This document shows, piece after piece, positions 1 through 11,538 of a stretch of DNA of 64,000 nt. The stretch is from Melanopsichium pennsylvanicum (taxonomy: Eukaryota > Basidiomycota > Ustilaginomycetes > Ustilaginales), in assembly GCA_900208305.1 (NCBI GenBank), contig OAPG01000017.1, positions 372,001-436,000 of the forward strand, written 5' to 3'. The notes below the pieces were generated by a model, which had not been told where the DNA came from, searched no databases, and saw only the letters and a list, made by a program, of their open reading frames with translations. The position numbers and the translations under genes were made by a program. Within the stretch, counting starts at the first letter, position 1. Each line of letters begins with the position of its first letter.

Positions 1-2142
1 CAATTGTCCGAGAACGTTCTGCGGCTCGACCTCCCAAGCCTTCTTCGCCTCGTTGGGCTTGATACATCGAATGTAATGGACATTGGTGCTGTCAATGGTG
101 GACATGAGGCTGACGAGCGAGGTCTTGAACTGCGAGCCCAGGGTGGGTTTCTTAATGCTGGCACCAGGCAGCTTCCTGGGCGCAGGCTTGGCTGGCGCAG
201 CAGAGTCGGCTGAGGCGTCATTGTTCTCCTCGGGCTTGTGCAGGTTGACGGCGGTATCGAGCACTTCCTTGAGGAAGGGATTGGTGGTGTTGTTGAGCAG
301 GTTGAGGTGCTCGTCCGGCACGGTATCTTTGTTCTTCTCCACAAAGCCTGCACTCGAGTACTCGACATCGAGCGCGTAATGGCAGACAGTGAAACCAGTC
401 TGACCAAAACGAGGCTTCTTGAAAGCATTCTTGAATTCGGGTCGCCTGTCCATCTGCGTGTAGAGTTTCTGTACGAACGACTCGTCGGAGCCTGATGGCA
501 GACGCGATTCTTCGTCGAGCAAAGAAAGGATACCGAGCTTGCCCTCGATCATGTCGATGCATGGCTGGTTGTCGCTGAAATCAATAAAAGTCCACGAGAT
601 CTGTTCTTGCAGGTACTCTTCCTGCTCGAGCTTGAAGACGTGGTGGTTGAATTCGTGCTGGAGGCGCTCGTTGGCATAGTTGATGCAAAACTGTTCGTAC
701 GAGTTGACCTTGAAACGTTCAAAACCATAGATATCCAAAACACCGATCATCGATTGGCGCGATTTCGAAGACTCCAGAGCGAGGGACCGATTCATCTGGT
801 CAACAAGCCAGTCGAAGAGACACGTGTAGACATATTTAGAAACGGAATCGCGGACCACGATGGCCTGTGCCTGAGTAAGGTTGGTGACGACCTTCTCGCC
901 TCTAGTTTGCAGCTGCTTCTTGACGGTCCACTTGCGGAACTCGGACGAATCGATACCGAGCATGCGGGTGGCCATGAACAAGCTTGGCTCGTCGTCAGCC
1001 AAGACAGCGTCGGTTCGTGCTGCAGTGATGTTGACGTTTCCGAGGTGCAAAAGCGCAGCCAAGAGACGGAAGATGTTCCATTGACGCTCGATGGTGAGAC
1101 CCACGACGCTGAGAGCTTTCTGTGTTGCCTTGAAGTCTTCGGCATCGTTGACGCCGTTGATGATCTGGCTACCTGCACCGCCCTGGTTGAGGTAGAAGAA
1201 CTTGGAAGCGTCCTCGAGGCCCAGATCCTTCTTCTCCGAAGAAGGGGCGCCTGCGCAGAGCTGGTAGAAGATGTGGTAGTTTCTCTCGGTCTCGGGCTGG
1301 TAGACAAGGCGCGAACGTTCCAGCAAGTAAGTGCGCATCTTGGCACCCACGATCTCGTGACTCTTGTCGAAAAGAATCTCGAGGTACTTTCCGAATCGGG
1401 ACGAGTTGTCGTTTCGCGTGGTCTTGGCGTTACCAAAGGCTTCCATGATGGGGTTGGTAGCTAAAATCTGTTGCTCCGTCTCGCTCATTCCGCTGGTATC
1501 CTTGCCAGAGGTGCCAGCCTTGCGACTGCCTGGCCTATCTGGGTCTTCCACGGTAGCAAAATAACGCATGATGTACTTTGCTGAGACGGTCTTACCGGCA
1601 CCGGACTCACCACTGACAACAATGGTCTGATCCTTCTCATCGCGAATCATGCATCGGTACGCATCTTCAGCGATGGCGAATAGATGTGGTTCCAATTCAC
1701 CTTTGCGTCGACCAGAGTAGGCCTGGATGATTTCGGGGCTGTAGAGACTCAGACCGTGGAAGGGATTGACGGCGATGAGGACGATACCGGAGTAAGTGTA
1801 AATGATGCGTTGCGAGTATCGATTGAGGATGGTATGAAGCACCGAGGGTTCGTTGAGGTAACTCAAGTTGGTGAGATCGTCTGTAGCTTCGAGGAGTGGC
1901 GGATTGCGGAGAGGTGGGAGCTGGTCTTCACCATCCTTTGCTTGCAGCTTGGCTTCGGTGGTGGTAACGGTTTTGGTGGCGCCAGTATCGTCGAGCGTGA
2001 ATTCGAGCGTGATCTCGCCCGAAGCGACCTTGGTGACAGGCTTGGCGAGGGTGGCACTGATCCAGCCGAGTTCCTTGTCAGGGAACCAGGATTTGGTCCC
2101 AGGCACGAAGGCCGCAAGCAGATCTGTGGCGGCGGGAGCCAT
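1..2142 (-). CDS. MYO5: Class V myosin heavy chain, N-terminal motor part (partial)
   Basis: Actin-based motor that carries vesicles and organelles along actin cables (Myo2/Myo5 class). The frame is open from an ATG at 2142 to the window edge, giving 714 residues with no intron. Seen in order: an N-terminal SH3-like region containing SWFPDKELGW, the P-loop GESGAGKT at about 1588-1613, switch I NDNSSRFGKY, switch II DIYGFERF, and the actin-binding stretch ending in HYIRCIKPNE, followed by the residues before the converter. Neck IQ motifs, coiled coil and DIL cargo domain must lie beyond position 1. The residue after the SH3-like domain and the general layout fit class V rather than class I or II, because class II lacks the tail and class I lacks this N-terminal domain, but the tail that would prove it is not in the window. 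Confidence 0.9.
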   Translation of the reverse strand, partial: MAPAATDLLAAFVPGTKSWFPDKELGWISATLAKPVTKVASGEITLEFTLDDTGATKTVTTTEAKLQAKDGEDQLPPLRNPPLLEATDDLTNLSYLNEPSVLHTILNRYSQRIIYTYSGIVLIAVNPFHGLSLYSPEIIQAYSGRRKGELEPHLFAIAEDAYRCMIRDEKDQTIVVSGESGAGKTVSAKYIMRYFATVEDPDRPGSRKAGTSGKDTSGMSETEQQILATNPIMEAFGNAKTTRNDNSSRFGKYLEILFDKSHEIVGAKMRTYLLERSRLVYQPETERNYHIFYQLCAGAPSSEKKDLGLEDASKFFYLNQGGAGSQIINGVNDAEDFKATQKALSVVGLTIERQWNIFRLLAALLHLGNVNITAARTDAVLADDEPSLFMATRMLGIDSSEFRKWTVKKQLQTRGEKVVTNLTQAQAIVVRDSVSKYVYTCLFDWLVDQMNRSLALESSKSRQSMIGVLDIYGFERFKVNSYEQFCINYANERLQHEFNHHVFKLEQEEYLQEQISWTFIDFSDNQPCIDMIEGKLGILSLLDEESRLPSGSDESFVQKLYTQMDRRPEFKNAFKKPRFGQTGFTVCHYALDVEYSSAGFVEKNKDTVPDEHLNLLNNTTNPFLKEVLDTAVNLHKPEENNDASADSAAPAKPAPRKLPGASIKKPTLGSQFKTSLVSLMSTIDSTNVHYIRCIKPNEAKKAWEVEPQNVLGQL

Positions 2143-3964
2143 GGTGGCTGCTATCGTTTTGATGGCTGGGCAGCGAGAGCCTGAGTAGAGCTGCGGTGGT
2201 CCTCCTAAAAGTCAAAGGTCGGCCCTGCCGGTCGCACGAATAGCAGCCCAAGGTCACTCTTTACGACAAACGTCACAAGGTAGGTGAAGTATAGCAAAGG
2301 ACCACCTGGGTAGCTTGCTATTCAGCGACTTTGGCTATTGCGACGGCAATTCCAGGACCAAGAAAATGCAACCGACACCAACAGAAGCTGTTCGTTGTCG
2401 ATCTTAGAGGAGCCTGCTCTCGCGATGAAGAAGGGGGAACTCGGGGACGCGGTGAGCAGCCTTGGAGAGCGTTGCGACCGTGCCTGCTAGACTGAAGGAG
2501 ATCCAGCAATCGTGATGAGCCCGAAAGATGGAAAGAAGAAAGAGGAATAAGACAAGGAGAGAAACGAGTGGAAAGTGAAAGACAACGGAATAGAGGCCGA
2601 GAAGAAGGTTTACAAAGTATGCTTTCGAAAAGGGCTAGCTACACGAGCTGTCTTTGGTTGTGCAGAAGCATCACAAAATAACGAGACTGGGCCAAAGAGC
2701 AAAGATGACCCACTCACGACTCAGTCCAACGCCCGGAGCTGCACAGAGCAGCTTGGGTGTTGTGTCACTCTCGCTTGCAGCAACCGACCACCACCGCACA
2801 CCCGACTGGCACAAAATTCAAAGTACTGAAAGCCTCTTTTTCCTCCATTTCTCTTTTGCCTTAAAATCACAGCGCACAAGCTTTTTTTGAAGCGTTCGCC
2901 AGCACACACCTTTTTGGACCTGCAGGTGAAAGGGGAGAAGGGCTGACGCGACTGTTCAAGCTCATTTCCAGGTCATAAATATAGAGAGAGAGAGAGACAG
3001 AGAGAGAGAGAGATACACACACATAGTGCATCCTCGGTTCAGAAGCGCGAATACAGCAAAAGCGAAGACAAGCGCCTCTGCCCAACCGAGGGTCCAAAGT
3101 GAAGTGCAAGTGTTGGACTCTCACCATAGCAAATCATGAATTTAGAGCTCCTTGACTTTTTCGAATTCATTCCAAGCGCCGCCGACACGCAGGTGAATTG
3201 TATTTGATTTGCGCTCTGACAGCTCACCTTGAATTCGACATTAGGACAAGTTTGTATTTCAACCCAGACGAGGCTTTAAGCAGAAAAGACTCCTGATTCT
3301 TGTGGCTTTGTTACCGTCTTTGAATCCTTACTCTTCGTCCCAAAACATTCGAATGAACTAAGATCTCGCTGTGGCAAGACAATGTTGCCTGGATCGCAAG
3401 ACTGCTTTGTATCGGAGCGACGATGACGACGAGAATGGTTACTGGAGGAGGCATTGCGAATCAAACGCAGTCATCTCAATATTAGACGCGACCGGATCTC
3501 TTGTTTTTCGCGTAACGTGAATGGGCGTTTCCAACGCGCGGCGTTTGTCGATTCAATCTCGACAAACGGAGCGTTGCGAAGGCCCCTCGAACCATTGGAC
3601 TCGACTCGACTCGACCGTGAGGCACCCGTCCAGGCCTCCCTTTAACGTACAAGCAGACCACGCCGCACTGCTCATCACCCTTCAGGCTGTGCAATCTGCT
3701 TTGTGTCGCCGCTCAGAGCAACAACCCACACAGCAAAAAAGGGCACACTTCCCTTCGCTCAATGATATGAGAAACACGTGGACATTAACATCTAGGCGGA
3801 TCGACATAAAAAAGACCAAGGAAAGTGAAGCGGAACTGGCGTTACGTCATTGCGGCGAGAAACTGGATGCGTGAAGATGAGCAAATGTATGAGAACACTA
3901 CTCGGGTATGATTGCGATTGGAGATGAAAGCCCGGCTGAGATCATTTTCATGCAGCTGTGCGAT
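2143..3964. other. Intergenic region upstream of the myosin gene and downstream of KAP123
   Basis: About 1.8 kb without a convincing gene. It should hold the myosin promoter and 5' UTR and the KAP123 3' UTR. The open frames inside are short and show no family resemblance. A purine microsatellite sits at about 2982-3013. Confidence 0.6.
2982..3022. repeat. (AG)n/(AC)n microsatellite
   Basis: Runs of AG interrupted by one AC, then followed by a short ACAC run, upstream of the myosin gene. No gene overlaps it. Confidence 0.9.
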
Positions 3965-6900
3965 TTACACAAGGTACTGCTGCAGCCCAGCGGCCTGAAC
4001 CTTGTCGGGAATTTGCGTATTGAGCTGGCTAACAAAGCCGCAAACCTGACCACGCAGCAAAGCACCGAGGTTGTCCTCATCACCAGCGAGCACGTGTGCA
4101 AATAGCTGGAGGATGGTGTCGATGTTCTGCGATGCAACGGCGTTGTTCGACTGGATAAGGTTCATCATGCAGTGGAGCACTGGTGACCACTCAGCCATGT
4201 CCTTTTGCAATGGCAACGATGAGAACAAGATGGGCAATGCCTGGTCGAGCGGTACTGCTCCGGCGTTCTTGATGATCATCCTCGACAAGCAACCGCAGGC
4301 GTTGTCACGAGCAGTGAGCACCTCGTCAGCCTCGTTCTGACCCTTCTCGAAGAACGGTCGGATGGCGTTAAGGAGCGCGGGAAAGTGTGCGCTCAAGTCA
4401 GCTTGAGTGTTCTCAATCAGCACACCGGATGCAAAAACCGAATTAGATCGTACGGAAGCCTCCTCGTCGGAAAGAGCGCGAGAAAGAAGAGACAGAATGT
4501 CCTGAGTGAACGGTGTGATAGCGCCCTTCATACCCGTGATGATCTCACCGAGCGAGCCGATGGCAGTGGCACGGTCGCTGACGGATCGGCCGGGAGTGTA
4601 GTACTTCATGATCTGGGGCATGAACTGCTTGAGAGGATCGGTGAAGTCGGCACCGAGCACGTTGGCCATCGCACCAACAAGGTCGGAAGCAGCCGAGATG
4701 AGAACGGACTCATACTCGGAAGCCTCTTCGTTTTCCTCCTCGGGAATCTCCGAGTCGAGCTGAGGTGGGCTCTTCTTCTCGAGGATCATGATGGAGTAAG
4801 TGCAAACAACGTCGAGATGGTCAGGCGCAATAATAGCGGGACCATTCTTGTTCAGGCACTCGGCCAAAGACTGGCAAACCTCAATGGCGGCGGTTCTGTA
4901 AATGCAGCAGCAGATAGGTAGCAAAGGAGTCAGTGTCTAGTTCAGCGCCAAGTGGGCGATGATGCGCAGGGACAAATGCTAAGACTAATTGCCGCCAACG
5001 ACGTGCGCATAGCATCGAGCGGCACTCGAGCGCAGCAGTGGCAAGTATCAGATTTGGTTGGAAAAAAGGTTGTAGTCAAGTCACCGTTCCTAAGCGGTGA
5101 TCATTGTGAGCTGGGAATGTTTGTCATCCTTTGAGATGGCTCGGGCCTCTGCATCTGTCTCGGGAGTATCATCGTTGGAGTATAAGGGGGAAAGTGAGAC
5201 TTACCGATCATCTTCGCTCTCCCACATCTCCATAACGGCAGGGATAACAAGGTTGACAAGCTTCTGTACGTCAGCGTTCAAGGGAACCTTGACATGCACA
5301 CCAGCCTGCCAGGGTTGAGGGTTGCTCAGCTCATTGAGTGTGTTGATAAAGGTGAAGAGGGCGGAAACAGCGCTCTTTCGGATGCCCTGGTAGAAGTGCT
5401 CGAGCAGAATGACGAGCTGCTCGACCGACTCCTGGATGTATGGCAAGAAGCCAGACTTGGTGTGGGCAAAGATCTCACCGAGCGAATCGGCCGCAACCTC
5501 CTTCTCAATGGCGATGGCCGAGTTGACGTTGAGGAAAGCATCGTTGAGCTCGTCAATGTCAACGTATCCATCATCGTCCTCGTCGTCACCGCCGCTAGTG
5601 CCGGGAATGCCGATACCGTTGACGGTGCCATCGCCGGATGCGCCGGGGACAGGGTCGTGCTCAGACTGCTGGCACGATTGAACAAGACGGGGCACGACAT
5701 GCTGGAGGAAGGGAGCGAATTCCTCGCCGAAAACGCGCGACATGACGGCGAAGAAAATGAAGCTGCACTCGCGAAGACGAGGGTTGTTGAGGTCCATACC
5801 CTCGAAAGCAAGCTTCATCAAGTCCTGGAAGTAAGGACGGAAGGCCTCCTTGCCAACAGCCTCGGCAAAGGTACCGACAGTGTCTGTAGTGATACCTCGG
5901 AGGTCCATGGCATCGCCCTCCTCGGCGAGGGTGAGGAAAGGCTTGATGCGCTGCATGGTCTGGTCAAAGTAGGGAAGGAAGCCCTCCTTGGAGGCGTGAG
6001 CAGCAGAGCCGATAGCACCGGTGACGGTAGCCTTGACAGGGAGAGGAGCCGTCTCGAGCAAACCGGCGAGTCGCTCCATGATAGCAGGCAAGTACTGCGA
6101 GATGTCGGAGCCCATGACTTCGAGCAACGAGTCCAAGGCAGTGCAGGCGGATCGCTGGGTGGCAGGGTCATTCACGAGCTCCATGATGACGGGCAACAAG
6201 GTGGCGTGCTTGGCGGCACACTCCTCCTCCAGCATCTCGCAAAGACAGCCGAGAGCGACACAAGCAGCCTTGCGGACGACAGACTCGTGGTCCTTGAGAC
6301 CAGCCTCGATGAAAGGCCAGAGGTCGTTCATATGGGGGCGGATGTACTCGGAGCAGCCCTCGACGGAGACGCCGAAAGCCATCATGGCAGCCTTGCGGTG
6401 GTGAGGGTCCTGGTTGGCCATGTAAGCCTGCATCTGCTCGAGCAAAGGAGGGAAAACATGGCTGGGAGGGAGCTCTGTGGCCAGACCGTCAATGACACGA
6501 AGAGCGAGACGCGAAGGCGAGTCCTCGTCCACATCGTCGGAATCCTCCTCGACGGCAATAGGCATGAGGCGAGCAATCATGTGCTTGGCGAGACCAAGGG
6601 ACTGCACTTTGGATCGCTTGTAGGAGCAGATCCAGATGAGCGAGTTGAGACACATGAGACGCAAGTCCTCTTCGTGCTCGTTATTGGCACCGTTGGCAAG
6701 GAAGAAGTCGATGAGCTCGGCAATGTGGTTCGAGATGATGGGGACCTCGAGCATGCAAATTTCCTCAAGCACATCGAGGATCTGACGTACACCGTCCTGG
6801 TTGCTCTGCTCGAGGCACTGGTTGAGAACACCGACCATCTGAGGAACAGCAGACTGCATGGCAGCAAGATCGGCGGAAGCATCGCTCTCGAGGTTCTGAG

Positions 6901-7624
6901 CCACCTTTCCGAGGGCACGCACGGTGGTGATGCGGACTTCGATGGATTCGGGGTCCTGGAGGCTCTTTGCGAAAAGCTGCATGATCTGGGGAAGATGCTT
7001 GTCGAGCGCCTCGCCACCGTCGACAAAGGTCTCGAGGACAGTGTAGAAGACGAACAAGGAAACTTGTCGGTGAGTAGCGTTGGGCGAGTCAGCGGCCTGG
7101 AAGAGGAAAGGCAACAATGCGGGCCATGCGCCTGTGGGCAGTTCGCGTTTGGCAATCTCGGAGATGACACGAGCAATCGAGTTTCGGACAGGTGCGGCTT
7201 GCTCGTTGGTGACAACCTCGAGAAGCTTTTCCTTGATGCCGTTGCGGACTTCAAGGGGCTGTTTTGTCCAAATTTTGCCTCCAGACTTTGCGAGACGCTT
7301 CCTGAGCTCGACGGCAGCAAGCTGACGGACAGCGAGGTCGGGAGAAGTGGCGAGGATCTCGAAGAGTGCGGGAACGCATTGCGAGTTTTTGTAGTAATTG
7401 TTCTGGAGCTGCTCAGTAGCAGCCTTGACTGTGTTGGTGTCGGGAACGTTGCTTTGCTTGAGAAGCTCGTGGAGCGCTTGCACGAAGTTGGGCTGTAGCG
7501 CATGATGAGAAAGGGGGCAGGGAGCGTGTGAGTTGAACAAGCAGCTGAGGGGAAGGTATGGGGCAGATTCTAGCGAGGCTGTGACTACGGTGCGAAGAGG
7601 TAATGCATGTATACTTACGTCCAT
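3965..7624 (-). CDS. KAP123: Importin subunit beta-4 / karyopherin Kap123
   Basis: Nuclear import receptor of the HEAT-repeat karyopherin family, known in yeast to carry ribosomal proteins and histones. Three coding exons are inferred: 7624-7619 (ATG GAC only), 7492-5205 and 4895-3965, giving 1074 residues, close to the yeast length of about 1110. Intron 1 (7493-7618, 126 bp) has a GTAAGT donor and CAG acceptor; intron 2 (4896-5204, 309 bp, phase 2) has GTAAGT and CAG. The protein has HEAT repeats throughout, the N-terminal pattern QLAAVELRKR shared with Kap123, an acidic loop DDEDDDGYVDIDEL in the middle, and a C-terminus aligning with Kap123 rather than with Kap121/importin-5. Intron 1 is a multiple of three without a stop, so its retention would add 42 residues. 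I prefer splicing because the N-terminus MDPNFVQALHELL then matches the family. Confidence 0.9.
4896..5204 (-). other. KAP123: KAP123 intron 2
   Basis: Donor GTAAGT after codons for ESEDD plus two bases; acceptor TTACAG before A-ACC-GCC. Joining restores an Arg codon and an uninterrupted HEAT-repeat frame. 309 bp is long compared with the other introns in the window. Confidence 0.85.
7493..7618 (-). other. KAP123: KAP123 intron 1, after a 6-nt first coding exon
   Basis: On the minus strand the sequence reads ATGGAC then GTAAGT; the acceptor is a TACAG just before CCCAACTTC. Length 126 bp, phase 0, in frame if retained. Confidence 0.75.
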
Positions 7625-8934
7625 GACTACGTATTGGTGATCCGATTTGCTTCGGGCAAGCTTAAGTACGTCGAGAGGGACGCGTGAAAGAGGTGCCGTC
7701 CGACTGAGGAATGGCGGAGACCCAAGATTGCGAAGTCAACCACGCAATGTTGGTAGAAGAGTAGCTACCGAGAGCAAGTACGGCGAGTGATGGCAAGAAA
7801 GAGGTGAGAGAAGAAACAAGGCCTCGACGGTATCCGCGTGTGGATAGAAGAGGGCAGAGAGAGGGGAATGTAATGGTACGAGGTGAAAGGGATGATGGAT
7901 GACAAGGTGTGAACACGAGGAGGCTCAGAAGAAAAGATCAACCTCTCCAGCACGGATTTCGTGCACCAAGAAGAAGAAGAAAAAAAAAAAAAAAAGAAAA
8001 AAAAAAGTTCAGGTTTGACGAGAAGAAACACTTCTTTTTTTCGTTTTCTCTCCAAAATTGCCATGCATGCGTGCGTGTTTGCAACCACAAGCGTGTCATG
8101 TAACATCTTGTTCACACCTTTTTACCAGTGGAATAGAAGGACGAACCAAGGCGGCTTGGCATGCTGCACAACCACTGTACAGTGAACACATGCTTGGGTT
8201 CCGACTTCCACGCTTTGGTTTTGCTATCGAGGGACAAGGACGAGGAGAAGATTTTTGGTAGTGGCGTGGTGCGTGCACGATGGTTTGTGATCTTAGAGAA
8301 GGCTGCGTTGATGGCCCAAAAAATTTGTGTTTTGTGATGATATCGAGGATGTGTCTGAGAAGCTGAAAACGTCCTAATATCATCTTTGCGAAAAAAAACT
8401 TTTCGCACGAATATAGACTAGCGGCCATCGAAAAAGGCTCCGAGTTGGCATGCGTGATCGAATTGAACAAAGAAAAGGGGGGGAAAAAACCGGGAAAAAT
8501 GGAAGAAAATGCTAGATCTTTGCTCTGTGCGTCATCTCCGCAGTCAAATGCTGTGCTGTGCTGTGCTGTGCTGTGCTGTGCTGTGCTGTGCTGTAGTTGA
8601 TTGGTCTGGCAGAGTTGAGTGGAGGTCTGTCTTAGATCGAGAAAATGTGAATAGTCGTCTGGATGGGATTGTGATGGAGTCAGCCAAAGCCCAAAAGAGT
8701 TGTTTCTCTATTTCAAGTCATCATTTTCGCTTCGCTTTCCCATCCTGCCAACTACCATACGATACTTTTGCAACACGGCAACACCTTCAACGCCTTTCGC
8801 TTTTTGACCATCTTGCATGTCACCCGCTACTAACATCACTACCTATATCTGTTTTCGTCCAATTGCATTAGCTAAACCTTGCTTAATTCGGTCAGGCTAA
8901 TACACACACTAGCTTAAGCATCCTCGCCCACACA
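7625..8934. other. Divergent intergenic region KAP123 / TMBIM5-like gene
   Basis: 1.3 kb between two divergent start codons, so it contains both promoters. It holds a poly-A stretch at about 7978-8006, a (CTGTG)n array at 8551-8594 and no supported gene. Confidence 0.6.
8551..8594. repeat. (CTGTG)n pentanucleotide microsatellite
   Basis: Eight perfect tandem copies plus four bases of a ninth, about 340 bp upstream of the TMBIM5-like start codon. Confidence 0.95.
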
Positions 8935-10044
8935 ATGTTGAGGCCTTCTTTTCAGACGCTGCAACGTGGCCTGCACAATTCGCTGTTGGTGGCTCGATCC
9001 TCCGCATCCACTCCGCTCACCGCCAGCAGCGCCGTTGCTCAGCCCCTGCGCTCTTTCACTTCCACAGCAAACACGGCCAAGTCGGTCTTGACATCTTCGA
9101 GCCATTCGTCAACCACACCACTTCGAAATGTTCAGCAACAGGTTCGAGGCGTTCGCACCAGTCCCTTCCGTCCCAACGGCGGTAGCGGCTCGGGCAGTCG
9201 CTTTGCCTTTGCTGCTCCTCACGCCGCTCCAGCAGCTGACGCACCTACCAGCATCTCTCAGCCAGGCGGATGGACCCGTGCGTTGACCAGTCTGGGTCTC
9301 ATCGGAGGCACTGCCTTTGCTGCCAACATGTTCTTCAACCGCGAAACTCGCGACTCTTTGCACCCGTTGGAAGCACAATACCTGCACAGCACCTTCATGT
9401 ATCTCGCCGGTGGTCTCACCCTCACCGGTGCGGCTGCTGTCGGTTTGCACCGCTTCGGTGTGTCGCAGCGAGTCATGATGGCCAACCCTTGGTTGGTACT
9501 CGGTGTCGGGTTGGTTGCTAGCATCGGTGGTATGATCGGTGCTACCTCGCTCCCACCTGGTCACCCTATGAAGGTTCCCTCCTGGTTGCTCTTCAACGCC
9601 TCTCAGGCTGCCGTCCTTAGCCCTTTGCTATTTCTCAACCCGGCCGTCCTTTCGCGGGCTGCCCTCTATACTGCCGGTCTCGTCGGTTCTCTCTGCTACG
9701 TCGGTGCCACAGCCAAGGAAGACAAATTCTTGTGGATGGGCGGTCCCTTGCTAGCAGGAGTCACCATTGTCGCACTCTCATCCCTGGCACCCATGATCCT
9801 CCCTCGTACCGCCTTTCGCACCCTAGCTGCGACTGAAGCACTCTCACTCTACGGTGGTCTCGCTGTCTTTGGCGCCTTTGTGCTCTACGACACTCAGCGT
9901 ATTTTGAAGCACGCACAGGCAGTCCGGGCTGGCTACACTCAGGGTGATCCATTGGCCGAGTCGATCAGCCTTGAACTCGACTTTATCAACATCTTTGTCA
10001 GGATGGTCCAGATTCTTGGCATGCAGCAGAATCGTCGCAAGTAA
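8935..10044 (+). CDS. Mitochondrial Bax-inhibitor-1 family protein (GHITM/TMBIM5-like)
   Basis: 369-residue single-exon protein starting at ATG 8935. The first 100 residues are rich in Arg, Ser and Ala, poor in acidic residues and look like a mitochondrial presequence. From about residue 118 on there are around seven hydrophobic helices typical of the Bax-inhibitor-1/UPF0005 fold. The family signature is seen as LYGGLAVFGAFVLYDTQRIL at about residues 304-323, with the conserved YDTQ. Animal GHITM/TMBIM5 is an inner-membrane protein linked to cristae shape and ion exchange; the same role here is inference. It is convergent with the cyclin gene at 11539. Confidence 0.88.
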   Translation: MLRPSFQTLQRGLHNSLLVARSSASTPLTASSAVAQPLRSFTSTANTAKSVLTSSSHSSTTPLRNVQQQVRGVRTSPFRPNGGSGSGSRFAFAAPHAAPAADAPTSISQPGGWTRALTSLGLIGGTAFAANMFFNRETRDSLHPLEAQYLHSTFMYLAGGLTLTGAAAVGLHRFGVSQRVMMANPWLVLGVGLVASIGGMIGATSLPPGHPMKVPSWLLFNASQAAVLSPLLFLNPAVLSRAALYTAGLVGSLCYVGATAKEDKFLWMGGPLLAGVTIVALSSLAPMILPRTAFRTLAATEALSLYGGLAVFGAFVLYDTQRILKHAQAVRAGYTQGDPLAESISLELDFINIFVRMVQILGMQQNRRK

Positions 10045-11538
10045 CCATTCCATGCTTGCTCGTGTAAGCTTTTCTGTGTTTCGATCATCACCTCGCCTCC
10101 GTTTCGGAGGCACTGTATTACCACCTCTACTTTCGGCTCCAGTTTCTCGAGTTTCGTCAAGCATCGCAACAAATTCAGCAAGTCCACCTCTCCTATTCCG
10201 CACCAGTTTAACGTCTAATTGTAAGATACCTGCTCTTGAGCGCATCCCGGCCACCATCACCACCTCATGTGGTAATGTGGCGCCAGCGCTAGGATCCAAA
10301 GCACTTTGATTCGTTCTCTTTGGTTTAGGCTCGCCTGTGACGAGTGTTGAATCCTTCGCTCGTTCTCTTCCCTTTCTCCGCCCGTCCCTTTCCTCAGCTA
10401 TCCTTCCCACACTTTTCGCTTCTCGCTTCTCGCTTCTTCCTTTCCTCAGCCCGTGACCTCTTAGGTTTATTTCAGCCCTCGCCCTCTCGATTGTGTGTGT
10501 AAATTGCACCTTTTCTTTGATTTTTTTCTTTTTTGAGAGATTTGACTTTTCTCCCGTTATATTCATCACAGTGTTCTATTTTCAGTGGACATCTGGTTGA
10601 GGGAAAAACGGGAAAGATGAACTTCTTCTCTTGTTGAAAGAGAAGTGTAGCACGATATTACACATTACCTAGTTAAGTGGGGATTTGCTTCTACCGCTTC
10701 TGGGCAAGAAATTGATGCTTACATTTAATATCTTGAAGCTTTTGTTGCTTTTTTTTTTTTTCCTTTCTTTTTTTTTCCCACGTTAGCTTTTGGGGTCCAA
10801 TTAATTCAAAACATTTATATTTTTTATTTCGTATTTATTTTAAATATGGATGTTTTGCGACGATGCGACTGGCGTTGAGGGAAAGTCAAATTTGGCTCAT
10901 AAGTCAAATTTTTGAAAAGCAAATTTTGGTTTGAAAAAGCGCTTTTTTTTGGGGGTGCGTCATTCTTGGTGAAAGCAACAGGTGACAATTTTGACAAAGA
11001 ACAAGCATATACAAACACTATACAACCTTTTTTGACCTGTACAACAACTCGACATTCAAACTTTTCCTTTCTAAAGCCTCTAGAGATAACCGTCATCCAA
11101 ATTGCTCCCACTCAAGATTGCTTGCAAAGGTAAAAGCCAAGGTAGGCTATCAGTGCTGCAAGGAAGCCAGGTTAGACTGTTGCTGTTCAAAGATTGCATG
11201 ACCAACAATCATTGAATTTCAGGTGATGACACACTCTCAAAGTCAACAAAGCACTCTTGAATCTTTTCAACCTTCTGCTGAAGAAGTCAGCCAGATCATG
11301 ACACAGGTCAGTTTGTTGCAGTCAGAGGTAACAGCAATGAACAAGAAGATGGATCCTTTGTTGACAATATTTGGTCAGCAAAAATCTAGTCCGATCTGCT
11401 TTAAAATAGGTAATCATGGCAGAAGGGTCCATTTCAAGTGAAAACAATGATGGTGGATTTTTTTTTTTTTTTTTGTTGAATGAAAAATCTTGATTGCATT
11501 GTACACATACTAATGTATTTGACCAAATAATGATGATG
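10045..11538. other. Long, AT-rich intergenic region
   Basis: About 1.5 kb between two convergent genes. From about 10640 on the sequence becomes strongly AT-rich with poly-T runs at about 10750-10780 and 11460-11475, unlike the flanks. Two short open frames (10912-11133 and 11223-11441, plus strand) have AT-biased codons; neither is recognisable. It may be a decayed insertion. Confidence 0.5.
11223..11441 (+). other. Unassigned short open frame, possible relic of an inserted element
   Basis: A 72-codon frame opening just after an acceptor-like TTTCAG and containing a helical, coiled-coil-like segment (SAEEVSQIMTQVSLLQSEV). The composition looks more like coding sequence than the surroundings, and the layout reminds me of a retroelement Gag N-terminus, but no family was identified. 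It could equally be chance. Confidence 0.2.

Noticed and set aside
607..1464. 285-codon plus-strand open frame
   Set aside because: Antisense to the myosin motor domain with its P-loop and switch motifs.
5294..7498. 734-codon plus-strand open frame
   Set aside because: It is antisense to KAP123, whose HEAT-repeat protein is clear; the antisense frame is a by-product of codon bias.
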